NCBI RefSeq assembly: GCF_013327855.1
Contig: NZ_JABUMX010000006.1
Coordinates: forward strand, 62,001-126,000
Source of the DNA: Phyllobacterium pellucidum
GTDB lineage: Bacteria; Pseudomonadota; Alphaproteobacteria; Rhizobiales; Rhizobiaceae
Reading direction: 5' to 3'
Length of the DNA stretch: 64,000 nucleotides
A model generated the notes under the pieces. It ran no database searches and had not been told where the DNA came from. It worked only from the letters and a program-made list of their open reading frames with translations. The translations under genes were made by a program, and so were the position numbers. Below are positions 53,992 through 64,000 of the stretch, piece by piece. Numbering within the stretch: position 1 is the first letter of the stretch; the number at the start of each line of letters is the position of its first letter.

Positions 53992-56010
53992 ATGAACACC
54001 CAAGCTTTCCTTCAAGAGACCCCAACCGCCGAGATTGTCAGCGAAAGCGACATGGCCAATGCGATCCGTGCGCTCGCGATGGACAGCGTGCAGAAGGCCA
54101 ATTCCGGCCATCCGGGCATGCCGATGGGGATGGCCGACGTTGCGACGGTTCTGTTCAACCGCTTCATCAAGCTTGATCCCCTGCATCCACAGTGGCCGGA
54201 TCGCGACCGCTTCGTCTTGTCGGCCGGTCACGGCTCAATGCTGCAATACGCTCTGCACTATCTGATCGGCTATCCCGATATGCCGATCGAGGAATTGCAG
54301 CGGTTCCGCCAGCTCGGCGCCAAGACCGCCGGCCATCCCGAGTACGGCCATGCCCAGGGTATCGAGACGACCACGGGGCCGCTCGGGCAGGGGCTTGCAA
54401 CGGCGGTCGGCATGGCCATGGCCGAGCGGCTTCTGCGCCAGCGCTATGGCGAGGAAATTGTCGATCACTTCACCTATGTGATCGCCGGCGACGGCTGCCT
54501 TCAGGAAGGGATCAGCCATGAAGCGATCGATCTTGCCGGACACCTGAAACTGGCGCGACTTGTGGTGCTTTGGGACAATAACTCCATCTCGATTGATGGC
54601 CCGACATCGCTCTCGACGTCGATGGATCAACTTGCGCGGTTCAAGGCGGCCGGCTTCGAGGTTGAAGAGATCGACGGGCACGATTTCGAGGCGATTGCCG
54701 CCGCCATTACGCGGGCGCGTTTATCCGACCGGCCATCGCTGATCTCATGCCGGACGATTATCGGCAAGGGTGCACCAAAGCTCCAGGGAACAGAGAAAAC
54801 CCACGGCGCACCACTTGGCGAGGCCGAGATCGCCGCCACCCGGCTCGCCATCGACTGGCCTCATCAACCTTTCGACGTTCCGGAAGCAATCGTCGAGACA
54901 TGGCGCAACGTCGCCCGCCGTGGTGCAGACGAACGCCGTGAGTGGTGCGTGCGGCTTTCCGCGTCGCTCCAGACGGAAGCGTTCAAGCAGGAGGTTCAGA
55001 AGGAGCTTCCTGCGGAGCTGTTTGACGCGCTGAATGCGTTTCGCCGGGAGCACGTGGAAAAAGCGACCAAGGCTGCAACGCGCAAGGCCTCGGAGATGGT
55101 ACTCGGCGTCATCAATGGTGCAACGCAAATCACGATTGGAGGGTCAGCCGACCTTACCCATTCGAACCTGACGATTACCCCAGGGCTTCGCGACATTACG
55201 TCTGACGATTTTACCGGCCGCTACATTCACTACGGCATTCGCGAACATGCGATGGCCGCCGCGATGAACGGCATCGCGCTGCATGGCGGCTTCATTCCCT
55301 ATGGCGGCACTTTCCTGGCTTTTGCCGACTATGCGCGCGGCGCCATTCGGCTGTCGGCGCTGATGGGTCAGCAGGTCATCTACGTCATGACGCATGACTC
55401 GATCGGCCTTGGCGAGGATGGCCCGACGCATCAGCCGATCGAACATCTTGCGATGTTGCGCGCAACGCCCGGCATCAACGTGTTCCGCCCTGCCGACATC
55501 ATCGAGACGGCGGAATGCTGGGAACTTGCCCTGCGCTATACGGACCGGCCAAGCATCATCGTTTTGTCGCGGCAGAACCTGCCCATGCTGCGCCAGGGGC
55601 ATGTCGAGGAAAATCGTTCGGCCCGCGGCGCCTACGTCCTTCGCGAGCCCGCCGAGCCCCGCGCGGTCACCCTTCTTGCAACAGGCTCGGAAGTCGAGAT
55701 CGCCTGCACGGCCGCCGATATCCTGCGCGGGCAGCACAAGATCGCCGCAGCGGTGGTTTCGATGCCGTCCTGGGAGCTGTTCGAAGCCCAGACGCCCGCC
55801 TATCGCCGGTCGGTTCTCGCTGCTGCGCCGCGCGTTGGAATCGAGGCGGCGGCCCGGCTCGGGTGGGATCGCTGGATCGGCGAGAAAGGGGACTTCATCG
55901 GCATGCAGGGCTTCGGCGCGAGTGCGCCCGCCTCCGATCTTTACCGTCATTTTGGCATCACGCCGGAAAACATCGTCGCGACCGCGCGCAAACTCGTTAA
56001 CAAGGAATAG
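53992..56010 (+). CDS. cbbT: Transketolase
   Basis: 672 residues, full length. ATG after GAGGAGAAGACG. ThDP-binding segment [13 protein letters not shown] and the transketolase pyrimidine domain with [18 protein letters not shown]; the catalytic [16 protein letters not shown] and HPEYGH blocks are intact. It moves two-carbon units in the regenerative phase of the Calvin cycle. Position in the operon, between cbbP and cbbA, supports a dedicated cbb isoenzyme. Confidence 0.95.
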   Translation: MNTQAFLQETPTAEIVSESDMANAIRALAMDSVQKANSGHPGMPMGMADVATVLFNRFIKLDPLHPQWPDRDRFVLSAGHGSMLQYALHYLIGYPDMPIEELQRFRQLGAKTAGHPEYGHAQGIETTTGPLGQGLATAVGMAMAERLLRQRYGEEIVDHFTYVIAGDGCLQEGISHEAIDLAGHLKLARLVVLWDNNSISIDGPTSLSTSMDQLARFKAAGFEVEEIDGHDFEAIAAAITRARLSDRPSLISCRTIIGKGAPKLQGTEKTHGAPLGEAEIAATRLAIDWPHQPFDVPEAIVETWRNVARRGADERREWCVRLSASLQTEAFKQEVQKELPAELFDALNAFRREHVEKATKAATRKASEMVLGVINGATQITIGGSADLTHSNLTITPGLRDITSDDFTGRYIHYGIREHAMAAAMNGIALHGGFIPYGGTFLAFADYARGAIRLSALMGQQVIYVMTHDSIGLGEDGPTHQPIEHLAMLRATPGINVFRPADIIETAECWELALRYTDRPSIIVLSRQNLPMLRQGHVEENRSARGAYVLREPAEPRAVTLLATGSEVEIACTAADILRGQHKIAAAVVSMPSWELFEAQTPAYRRSVLAAAPRVGIEAAARLGWDRWIGEKGDFIGMQGFGASAPASDLYRHFGITPENIVATARKLVNKE

Positions 56011-56015
56011 CGATC

Positions 56016-58587
<2,572 letters not shown>

Positions 58588-58596
58588 GAGGACAAT

Positions 58597-59016
58597 ATGC
58601 GTGTCACACAGGGAGCCTTCTCGTTCCTGCCGGATTTGACCGACGAACAGATCGCAAAACAGGCCCAGTACTGCATCGACAATGGCTGGGCGGTGAGCCT
58701 GGAATTCACCGACGATCCGCATCCGCGTAACACCTATTGGGACATGTGGGCCCACCCGATGTTCGACAATCCCGATGCGGCGGCGCTGATGATGGAGCTT
58801 AGGGAATGCCGCAAGGTCTATGGCGAGCGCTATATCCGCTTCGTCGCCTTTGATAACAGCCATGGCTGGGAGTCGGTGAAGCTTTCGTTCCTGGTCAACC
58901 GGCCGGCGGAAGAGCCCGGTTTCCATCTGGCCCGGCAGGAAGCGGGAGGGCGTGTCGTGCGCTATACGACCCGCGCCTACGCAGCCGACAAACCAGCGGG
59001 GCAGCGTTATGGCTGA
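58597..59016 (+). CDS. cbbS: RuBisCO small subunit, form IC
   Basis: 139 residues, longer at its C-terminus than green-type small subunits, as expected for red-type. AGGAGGACAAT precedes the [42 protein letters not shown], and [14 protein letters not shown] are the family blocks. It caps the large-subunit octamer. Its end overlaps the cbbX start by 8 bases. Confidence 0.96.
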   Translation: MRVTQGAFSFLPDLTDEQIAKQAQYCIDNGWAVSLEFTDDPHPRNTYWDMWAHPMFDNPDAAALMMELRECRKVYGERYIRFVAFDNSHGWESVKLSFLVNRPAEEPGFHLARQEAGGRVVRYTTRAYAADKPAGQRYG

Positions 59017-59944
59017 TACGGCCGTCCAGGAACTTCCGGCCGAGGACAGAATCGCGGCGGCGCCTGCCGCCGTCGATCTGCGCGCCGAATATGTCGAATC
59101 CGGCGTCAAAGACGTGCTTGATGAGCTTGACCGCGAGTTGATCGGGTTGAAGCCGGTAAAACAGCGTATCAAGGAAACGGCAGCGCTGCTCCTGGTCGAG
59201 CGCGCCCGCCGGCGCATGGGATTGGCGCATGAGACGCCGACTCTACATATGAGCTTCAGCGGTAACCCCGGTACTGGCAAGACCACGGTCGCGCTGCGCA
59301 TGGCCGATCTCCTGCATCGCCTCGGCTATATCCGCAAGGGACACCTTGTTTCGGTGACGCGTGACGATCTCGTCGGGCAGTATATCGGTCATACCGCGCC
59401 GAAAACGAAGGAAATCCTCAAGAAGGCGATGGGCGGAGTGCTCTTCATCGACGAGGCTTACTATCTTCACCGGCAGGAAAACGAGCGCGACTATGGCCAG
59501 GAGGCCATCGAGATCCTGCTTCAGGTCATGGAAAACCAGCGCGACGATCTCGTGGTAATCCTCGCCGGTTATGCGGACCGCATGGACAAGTTTTTTGAAA
59601 GCAATCCGGGCTTCCGCTCGCGCATCGCCCACCACATCGATTTTCCTGACTACGGCGATGACGAATTGCTGAGTATTGCTGAAACGATGCTGTCGAAGCA
59701 GAACTACCATTTCGACGATGAAGCCCGCGCCATCATGGCAGATTACATCACGTTACGCCGGCAGCAGCCACATTTCGCCAATGCCCGTTCCATCCGCAAC
59801 GCACTCGACCGGGCGCGCCTGCGCCAGGCCAACCGGCTCTTTGAAAGTTCGGATGGTCCGATCGATTCGCGTGCGCTTTCAACGATCACTGCGCCCGACA
59901 TCAGGGTCAGCCGCGTCTTCGCAATGTCCAGGCAGGAGGAATGA
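59009..59944 (+). CDS. cbbX: Red-type RuBisCO activase (AAA+)
   Basis: 311 residues. Walker [20 protein letters not shown] and Walker [13 protein letters not shown], with the sensor residues in the [13 protein letters not shown] segment. CbbX pulls on the RuBisCO large-subunit C-terminus to release tight-binding sugar phosphates and is itself activated by RuBP. The start lies inside the end of cbbS, so the two are coupled. This gene distinguishes red-type operons. Confidence 0.96.
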   Translation: MADTAVQELPAEDRIAAAPAAVDLRAEYVESGVKDVLDELDRELIGLKPVKQRIKETAALLLVERARRRMGLAHETPTLHMSFSGNPGTGKTTVALRMADLLHRLGYIRKGHLVSVTRDDLVGQYIGHTAPKTKEILKKAMGGVLFIDEAYYLHRQENERDYGQEAIEILLQVMENQRDDLVVILAGYADRMDKFFESNPGFRSRIAHHIDFPDYGDDELLSIAETMLSKQNYHFDDEARAIMADYITLRRQQPHFANARSIRNALDRARLRQANRLFESSDGPIDSRALSTITAPDIRVSRVFAMSRQEE

Positions 59945-59946
59945 TC

Positions 59947-60639
59947 ATGATAGGCCAGAAGACCATCATCGCCCCGTCCGTGCTCTCGGCGGATTTCGCC
60001 AGGCTCGGTGAAGAGGTAGAGGATGTCATTGCGGCTGGCGCGGACTGGGTGCACCTCGATGTCATGGACGGACATTTCGTCCCCAATATCACCTTTGGTC
60101 CGCAGATCATCAAATCGATCCGCAACCGGACGAAAGCCATCTTAGATTGTCATTTGATGATTGCTCCGGCCGATGCCTATCTTGCCGCCTTCGCCGAAGC
60201 CGGCTGCGACATTATCACGGTTCATGCGGAAGCCGGACCACATCTTGATCGCTCGCTGCAGTCGATACGCAACCTTGGCAAGAAGGCCGGTGTCTCATTG
60301 AACCCCTCGACCCCCGAGAACGTCATAGAATATGTCCTCGACCGCCTCGACCTCGTCCTGCTGATGACCGTCAATCCGGGTTTTGGCGGACAGGCTTTCA
60401 TTCCTTCGGTTATCGACAAGGTACGCAGGGTCAAGTCCATGATCGGCAGGCGTCCGATCCATATCGAAATCGATGGCGGTGTCACACCGCAGACCGCGCC
60501 ACTCGTAGCGGCAGCGGGCGCCGATGTGCTTGTAGCGGGTTCTGCGATATTCAAGGGAAATGGCAAGCTCGCCTATGCTGACAATATCGCAGCAATCCGT
60601 CATGCTGCCGACGCGGCAATGCACGCGCGGGCAGCTTGA
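59947..60639 (+). CDS. cbbE: Ribulose-phosphate 3-epimerase
   Basis: 230 residues. ATG 59947 is 7 bases after GGAGG; the earlier ATG 59941, which overlaps the cbbX stop, would be only 1 base from that site, so 59947 is preferred. Blocks [31 protein letters not shown], and [11 protein letters not shown] mark the metal-dependent epimerase barrel. It interconverts xylulose- and ribulose-5-phosphate in the Calvin cycle. Operon position after cbbX is as in Sinorhizobium. Confidence 0.95.
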   Translation: MIGQKTIIAPSVLSADFARLGEEVEDVIAAGADWVHLDVMDGHFVPNITFGPQIIKSIRNRTKAILDCHLMIAPADAYLAAFAEAGCDIITVHAEAGPHLDRSLQSIRNLGKKAGVSLNPSTPENVIEYVLDRLDLVLLMTVNPGFGGQAFIPSVIDKVRRVKSMIGRRPIHIEIDGGVTPQTAPLVAAAGADVLVAGSAIFKGNGKLAYADNIAAIRHAADAAMHARAA

Positions 60640-60654
60640 ACGGAGGCGAGGACA

Positions 60655-61212
60655 ATGGCGGGGATCCCACCCCTATGCGATTTCGGCTGGAAGGCTATCG
60701 ACTCCCGGCTCACCGGTATCGATGGCGAGACACATTCGATCCTGGCGCAGGCCGGTCGAAGGGGATTGGTGGTGGCTTTCATTTGCAACCATTGTCCTTA
60801 CGTCAAAGCGGTGATCAAACGCATCGTGCGCGATGCCCGGGATCTCAAGGATTTCGGCATTGGTTTCGTCGCGGTCAACGCCAACGATGCGGCGGCATAT
60901 CCGGCCGACTCTTTCGAAAACATGCAACGCTTCGCCCGGGGACATGACTTTCCATTCCACTATCTTCATGACGCCGATCAAACGGTGGCACGCGCCTATG
61001 GAGCGGTCTGTACGCCCGACTTTTTTGGGTTCAACTCTGCTGGGGAATTACAATATCGCGGCCGGCTTGATGCATCGCGCAAGGAGGAAGGCGATACCGA
61101 TCTTCGCCGCGATCTTTTCGAGGCCATGAAACAGATAGCAAATTCTGGCCAGGGCCCGCGCGAACAGGTCGCTTCGATCGGTTGCTCGATCAAATGGCGC
61201 GAACCGGCGTGA
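60655..61212 (+). CDS. Thioredoxin-like / AhpC-TSA family protein at the end of the cbb operon
   Basis: 185 residues. The thioredoxin fold has VVAFICNHCPYVKAVIKRIV with a C-x-x-C redox motif (CNHC), then a GAVCTPDFFGF block with the conserved cis-proline and another cysteine. No signal peptide, so cytoplasmic. It is 15 bp behind cbbE on the same strand, with a ribosome site in between, so it is part of the operon. A role in redox control of Calvin-cycle enzymes is conceivable but not established. Similar proteins occur elsewhere as stand-alone genes. Confidence 0.8.
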   Translation: MAGIPPLCDFGWKAIDSRLTGIDGETHSILAQAGRRGLVVAFICNHCPYVKAVIKRIVRDARDLKDFGIGFVAVNANDAAAYPADSFENMQRFARGHDFPFHYLHDADQTVARAYGAVCTPDFFGFNSAGELQYRGRLDASRKEEGDTDLRRDLFEAMKQIANSGQGPREQVASIGCSIKWREPA

Positions 61213-61224
61213 ATGCCGGGGAAC

Positions 61225-61245
61225 GCCGCCGCGTTCAGCGGCGGC
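61225..61245. terminator. Bidirectional hairpin after the cbb operon
   Basis: GCCGCCGC (61225-61232) and GCGGCGGC (61238-61245) form a perfect 8-bp GC stem with a 5-base loop, 12 bp after the last cbb-operon stop and just before the stop of the convergent cytochrome c gene. Confidence 0.65.
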
Positions 61246-61252
61246 ATTGCGC

Positions 61253-61642
61253 TTATTTCGAATACTGCTTCAGGTAAGCTTCCAGATTGGCGATATCCGT
61301 ATCATCCTTCAAACCGGCAAAGGCCATCTTGGTGCCTTTGACCTTGGCTTTCGGATCATGCAGGTAGTCTTTCAGGCTTGCCGGGTCCCAGACGAGACCA
61401 CCCTTGCCCGCCTCGACCATGGCAGTCGAATAACTGAAGCCAGGATGCGTTCCGGCAGTCCTGCCAAACAGGCCGAACAATGAGGGCCCGACCTTGTTCT
61501 TGTCGCTATCGGCGACATGACATACCGCGCATTTCTTAAACACCGTTGCACCTGCCGTGGCATCACCCTCCTGGGCCCGCGCTCCAACAGCTGACAACGA
61601 AACAATTGATAGACCGATAAGTAGGGCATTCTGGTATCGCAT
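61253..61642 (-). CDS. Class I cytochrome c (c2/c550-like)
   Basis: 129 residues. A signal peptide (MRYQNALLIGLSIVSLSA, cleaved near ARA-Q) precedes a single-heme domain: CAVCH is the heme-binding motif, followed by VGPSLFGLFGRTAG, and GTKMAFAGLKD carries the axial methionine. A periplasmic electron carrier. Convergent with the cbb operon. It could feed the coxMNOP oxidase or take electrons from a quinoprotein dehydrogenase in a methanol/formate region, but no such gene is in the window. Confidence 0.93.
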   Translation of the reverse strand: MRYQNALLIGLSIVSLSAVGARAQEGDATAGATVFKKCAVCHVADSDKNKVGPSLFGLFGRTAGTHPGFSYSTAMVEAGKGGLVWDPASLKDYLHDPKAKVKGTKMAFAGLKDDTDIANLEAYLKQYSK

Positions 61643-61954
61643 GGCATTTCCTCATTTTCGCCAAGGGTGCCCTGGACGAAGACTGGCACCAATTTCCATG
61701 CATTGGTGTCCACCATTTAGAACTCTTCCAGAGTTACCCGCCGTTCCTGAGAAGTCAATCGCTTACACCGAGAAATTGCGGGTCGATTTTTCCATGCTCG
61801 CCGTGATTGACGTTCGCATACGGGAACCGTAACCTGTTGCAATATTTCTCATTCGGGCACCTTGAGAAATCCGATCAGCGTGACTGAGTCTTTCTCGCGC
61901 CGGACGTGCGGCTGAGCGTAGGAAGACCTCGGCAGAAGGCGGGAGGTGCCGATA
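61643..61954. promoter_or_regulatory. 312-bp divergent intergenic region, cytochrome c / small Cys protein
   Basis: Serves two divergent genes. At 61687-61708 lies CACCAAT-N8-ATTGGTG, a perfect 7-bp inverted repeat about 45 bp before the cytochrome c ATG, well placed for an operator. Nothing else was recognised. Confidence 0.5.
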
Positions 61955-62164
61955 ATGAATGTGATCGATCTCGTCCTGACAATATGCCTTGCGTCGAATC
62001 CCTCGAGTTGTCGGGAGGAGCGGCTGCATTTCGAAGACCGTGGTGGCCAGCTGAACTGCATGTTTCTCGCCCCTGCCGAGATCGCGAAATGGTCGGAGCT
62101 CCATCCCAAGCAGAAGGTAGTCCGCTGGAAGTGTGATTATCCGACAGATGAACGCTCGCTGTGA
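61955..62164 (+). CDS. Small Cys-containing protein, paralogue of the gene at 31927
   Basis: 69 residues from ATG 61955, with GGGAGG 8 bases upstream (a GTG at 61946 overlaps that site). Hydrophobic start MNVIDLVLTICLASNPSSC and four cysteines in the same spacing as the 78-residue protein at 31927. There is no clear signal cleavage, so it may be anchored or exported. Its stop lies 10 bp before the GTG of the ABC binding protein, so the two are probably co-transcribed. Function unknown. Confidence 0.65.
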   Translation: MNVIDLVLTICLASNPSSCREERLHFEDRGGQLNCMFLAPAEIAKWSELHPKQKVVRWKCDYPTDERSL

Positions 62165-62174
62165 GGAGAGCGTC

Positions 62175-63158
62175 GTGATTCGCGTATGCATACGGGCATT
62201 TTTCAGTCTGGCAATTCTGCTTCTGGTTTACGAAGTGGGCATCACCCGCGCCTTGGCTGACGAAACGGTACGGATCGGGGTTCTCAAGTTCGGCACGGTG
62301 AATTGGGAACTTGATACGATCAAGTTTCATAAATTCGATAAGAAGCACGGTATCGATCTCGATATCCGGTTCTTCGCTGGCGAAGATGCCACCAACGTTG
62401 CGATGATGGCCGGCGACGTGGATATCATCGTCAGCGACTGGTTATGGGTATCGCGCCAGCGATCGTCCGGCGAGGACCTGACATTCGTCCCATACTCAAG
62501 TTCGGTCGGCGCCATCATGGTGCCAGCACAATCGCCCATTAAAAGCCTTGGAGACCTCAAGGGCATGAAGCTCGGGGTGGCCGGTGGACCCCTGGACAAG
62601 AGCTGGTTGCTGATCCAGGGTCTGGCGAAGCAGCAGTACGCGCTCGATCTTGCTGCTGAAAACGAGATTATTTACGGCGCGCCGCCCTTGCTGGCCGAAA
62701 AGGCGATGCAGGGCGAGCTCGATGCGGTTCTCAACTTCTGGAATTTCTGCGCGCGGCTCGAGGCAAACGGCTTCCGCCGTCTGCTGAGCGCGAATGATGC
62801 CGCGAAAGCGCTTGGCGCGTCCGGCACCACTTCGGCCATCGGTTACATCTTTCATGAAAAATGGGCGAAAGCGCATCCGCAGGCCGTTGCCGGCTTCATT
62901 GCGGCCAGCCGCGACGCCAAGGCATTGCTGGCAACCTCGGACGAGGATTGGCGGCGCCTCGCCCCCGTCGTGAGGGCCGAAGGCCGGGAACTGGACGTTT
63001 TGCGGGATCGCTACCGGGAGGGAATCCCCGACGATACGATCGAGGAACAGCAGGCGGATGCCACGAAGCTCTATTCTGTGCTTGCCGAACTCGGTGGGCC
63101 GAGGCTGGTAGGCCCGGCCAAAACGCTGGCGGCAGGCACGTTCTGGGGAGACGAATGA
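62175..63158 (+). CDS. ABC transporter substrate-binding protein (nitrate/sulfonate/taurine-type)
   Basis: 327 residues from GTG 62175, which follows GAGGAGAG. A signal peptide (about 1-28, ending RALA-DE) leads into the SsuA/TauA-like fold: VRIGVLKFGTVNWELD, FFAGEDATNVAMMAGDVDIIV, LGDLKGMKLGVAGGPLD, and AMQGELDAVLNFW. The family binds small anions or organic solutes. The permease begins immediately at its stop. Ligand unknown; proteins of this type occur in rhizobial methanol/quinoprotein regions, which would suit the neighbouring cbb operon and cytochrome c. Confidence 0.85.
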   Translation: MIRVCIRAFFSLAILLLVYEVGITRALADETVRIGVLKFGTVNWELDTIKFHKFDKKHGIDLDIRFFAGEDATNVAMMAGDVDIIVSDWLWVSRQRSSGEDLTFVPYSSSVGAIMVPAQSPIKSLGDLKGMKLGVAGGPLDKSWLLIQGLAKQQYALDLAAENEIIYGAPPLLAEKAMQGELDAVLNFWNFCARLEANGFRRLLSANDAAKALGASGTTSAIGYIFHEKWAKAHPQAVAGFIAASRDAKALLATSDEDWRRLAPVVRAEGRELDVLRDRYREGIPDDTIEEQQADATKLYSVLAELGGPRLVGPAKTLAAGTFWGDE

Positions 63159-63974
63159 ATGGGGCTGGCAAGCGCTGAATCCGACCGCATGCAACGGGGA
63201 AGGGCACCGGCAGATCGCAGCAAACTGACCTCGCCGATCATGATCGCACTATCTTTTGCCGTCCTTTTGGCCGCCTGGCATTTCGCTGCCGTTACATGGC
63301 CAAGCCGCTCCCTACCGGGTCCGTTGCCGGTCTTCCAGACTTTCCTGCGCGAAACGGCGAGCGGTGATTTGCCTTACCATCTTGGCATGACGCTTTGGCG
63401 CGTCGCGGCATCATTCGTCCTCGCCATGGTCATAGGTTCGGTCATCGGTGTTTTCCTCGGCAGTTTCCGGCGCGCCGACCAATTCTTCAACCCGTGGCTC
63501 ATACTGTTTCTTAACATTCCGGCGCTTGTCGTCATCGTCCTCGCCTATATTTGGTTCGGCCTCAACGAGGTGGCGGCGATCGGTGCCGTGGCCGTCAATA
63601 AGATCCCGAACGTCATCGTCACGATGCGCGAGGGCACGCGCGCGCTTGATCCGCGCTATGCCGAGATGGCAGCCGTCTATCGATTTGGACCCCTCGATCG
63701 GCTTCGCCATATTCTCCTGCCGCAATTGCAGCCCTACATCGCCGCTGCGTCGCGTTCGGGTATTGCCCTGATCTGGAAGATCGTACTCGTCGTCGAACTG
63801 CTCGGCCGGTCGAACGGTGTCGGTTTCGAGATCAACCTTTTCTTCCAACTTTTCGACGTCGCGGCGATCCTGGCCTATGCGCTTGCCTTCGTCGCGGTCA
63901 TGCTTTTCATCGAACTCCTCCTGGTACAACCCCTTGAACGCTCATCAACTCGCTGGCGCCGCCGCGCGGCTTAA
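63159..63974 (+). CDS. ABC transporter permease (SsuC/TauC-like)
   Basis: 271 residues. The ATG directly follows the binding-protein stop. About six membrane helices: IMIALSFAVLLAAWHFAAV, LWRVAASFVLAMVIGSVIGV, LILFLNIPALVVIVLAYIWF, and three more. The inner-membrane permease motif EMAAVYRFGPLDRLRHILLP (EAA-type loop) contacts the ATPase. The ATPase gene should follow, but the window ends 26 bp later. It forms an operon with the binding protein and probably the small Cys protein. Confidence 0.92.
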   Translation: MGLASAESDRMQRGRAPADRSKLTSPIMIALSFAVLLAAWHFAAVTWPSRSLPGPLPVFQTFLRETASGDLPYHLGMTLWRVAASFVLAMVIGSVIGVFLGSFRRADQFFNPWLILFLNIPALVVIVLAYIWFGLNEVAAIGAVAVNKIPNVIVTMREGTRALDPRYAEMAAVYRFGPLDRLRHILLPQLQPYIAAASRSGIALIWKIVLVVELLGRSNGVGFEINLFFQLFDVAAILAYALAFVAVMLFIELLLVQPLERSSTRWRRRAA

Positions 63975-64000
63975 GGTCAACATCGAAGAGAAATCGTTCC

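Overview
The window looks like a GC-rich alphaproteobacterial replicon, most likely Hyphomicrobiales (a rhizobial or Phyllobacteriaceae-type soil or plant-associated bacterium). The evidence is the combination of an AapJ-type amino-acid binding protein, a red-type (form IC) RuBisCO operon with cbbX under CbbR, a coxMNOP-style alternative cytochrome c oxidase, a PrkA/YeaH/SpoVR stress operon, and several CHASE2 cyclases and GGDEF proteins. No rRNA or tRNA genes, insertion sequences, prophage or CRISPR array were seen. Coding density is high, so it reads as stable chromosome or chromid sequence. Species was not determined.

Layout, left to right. 0-7.5 kb: the N-terminus of an AcoR-like activator, then an Lrp/AsnC regulator divergent from a kinase-peptidase-aminotransferase fusion (hydroxylysine or phosphoethanolamine type) and an AapJ-like binding protein, then a ThuA/Gfo-Idh-MocA sugar pair. 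7.5-12.4 kb: prkA-yeaH-spoVR on the minus strand. 12.8-17.6 kb: a deoxyribose module (deoR, deoC, a two-domain ALDH16-type dehydrogenase, an RbsD/FucU mutarotase) with a clear DeoR-like operator. 17.6-19.1 kb: 1-Cys peroxiredoxin, an orphan HigA-like antitoxin and a small Cys-rich exported protein. 19.3-23.7 kb: an RND efflux pair. 23.7-32.8 kb: signalling genes (FecR/CHASE2-cyclase pair, PAS-GGDEF, PAS-GGDEF-EAL), a P-loop kinase, a small exported-looking protein and a lytic transglycosylase lipoprotein.

33-41.7 kb is the most unusual part. It holds a membrane patatin-like lipase, a ThDP-dependent lyase/synthase-like enzyme, a 950-residue fusion of a catalase-related heme domain to a plant-type fatty-acid alpha-dioxygenase domain, and a translationally coupled, nitroreductase-like protein of unknown function. 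Together they suggest an undescribed bacterial lipid alpha-oxidation (oxylipin) pathway: lipid hydrolysis, alpha-peroxidation, peroxide conversion, then ThDP-dependent C1 removal. That pathway is inference; the domain identifications are well supported.

41.8-50.9 kb: a DUF2189 membrane protein, the coxMNOP-like oxidase with a subunit IV, a second FecR/CHASE2-cyclase pair, and a polysaccharide deacetylase broken by a one-base frameshift. 51-61.2 kb: cbbR divergent from cbbF-P-T-A-L-S-X-E plus a thioredoxin-like gene, a complete Calvin-Benson carbon-fixation operon. 61.2-64 kb: a cytochrome c, a small Cys protein and the start of an ABC transporter (binding protein, permease) that continues off the right edge. 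In rhizobia such genes sit near formate/methanol oxidation genes, so the right end may belong to a C1-dependent autotrophy region.
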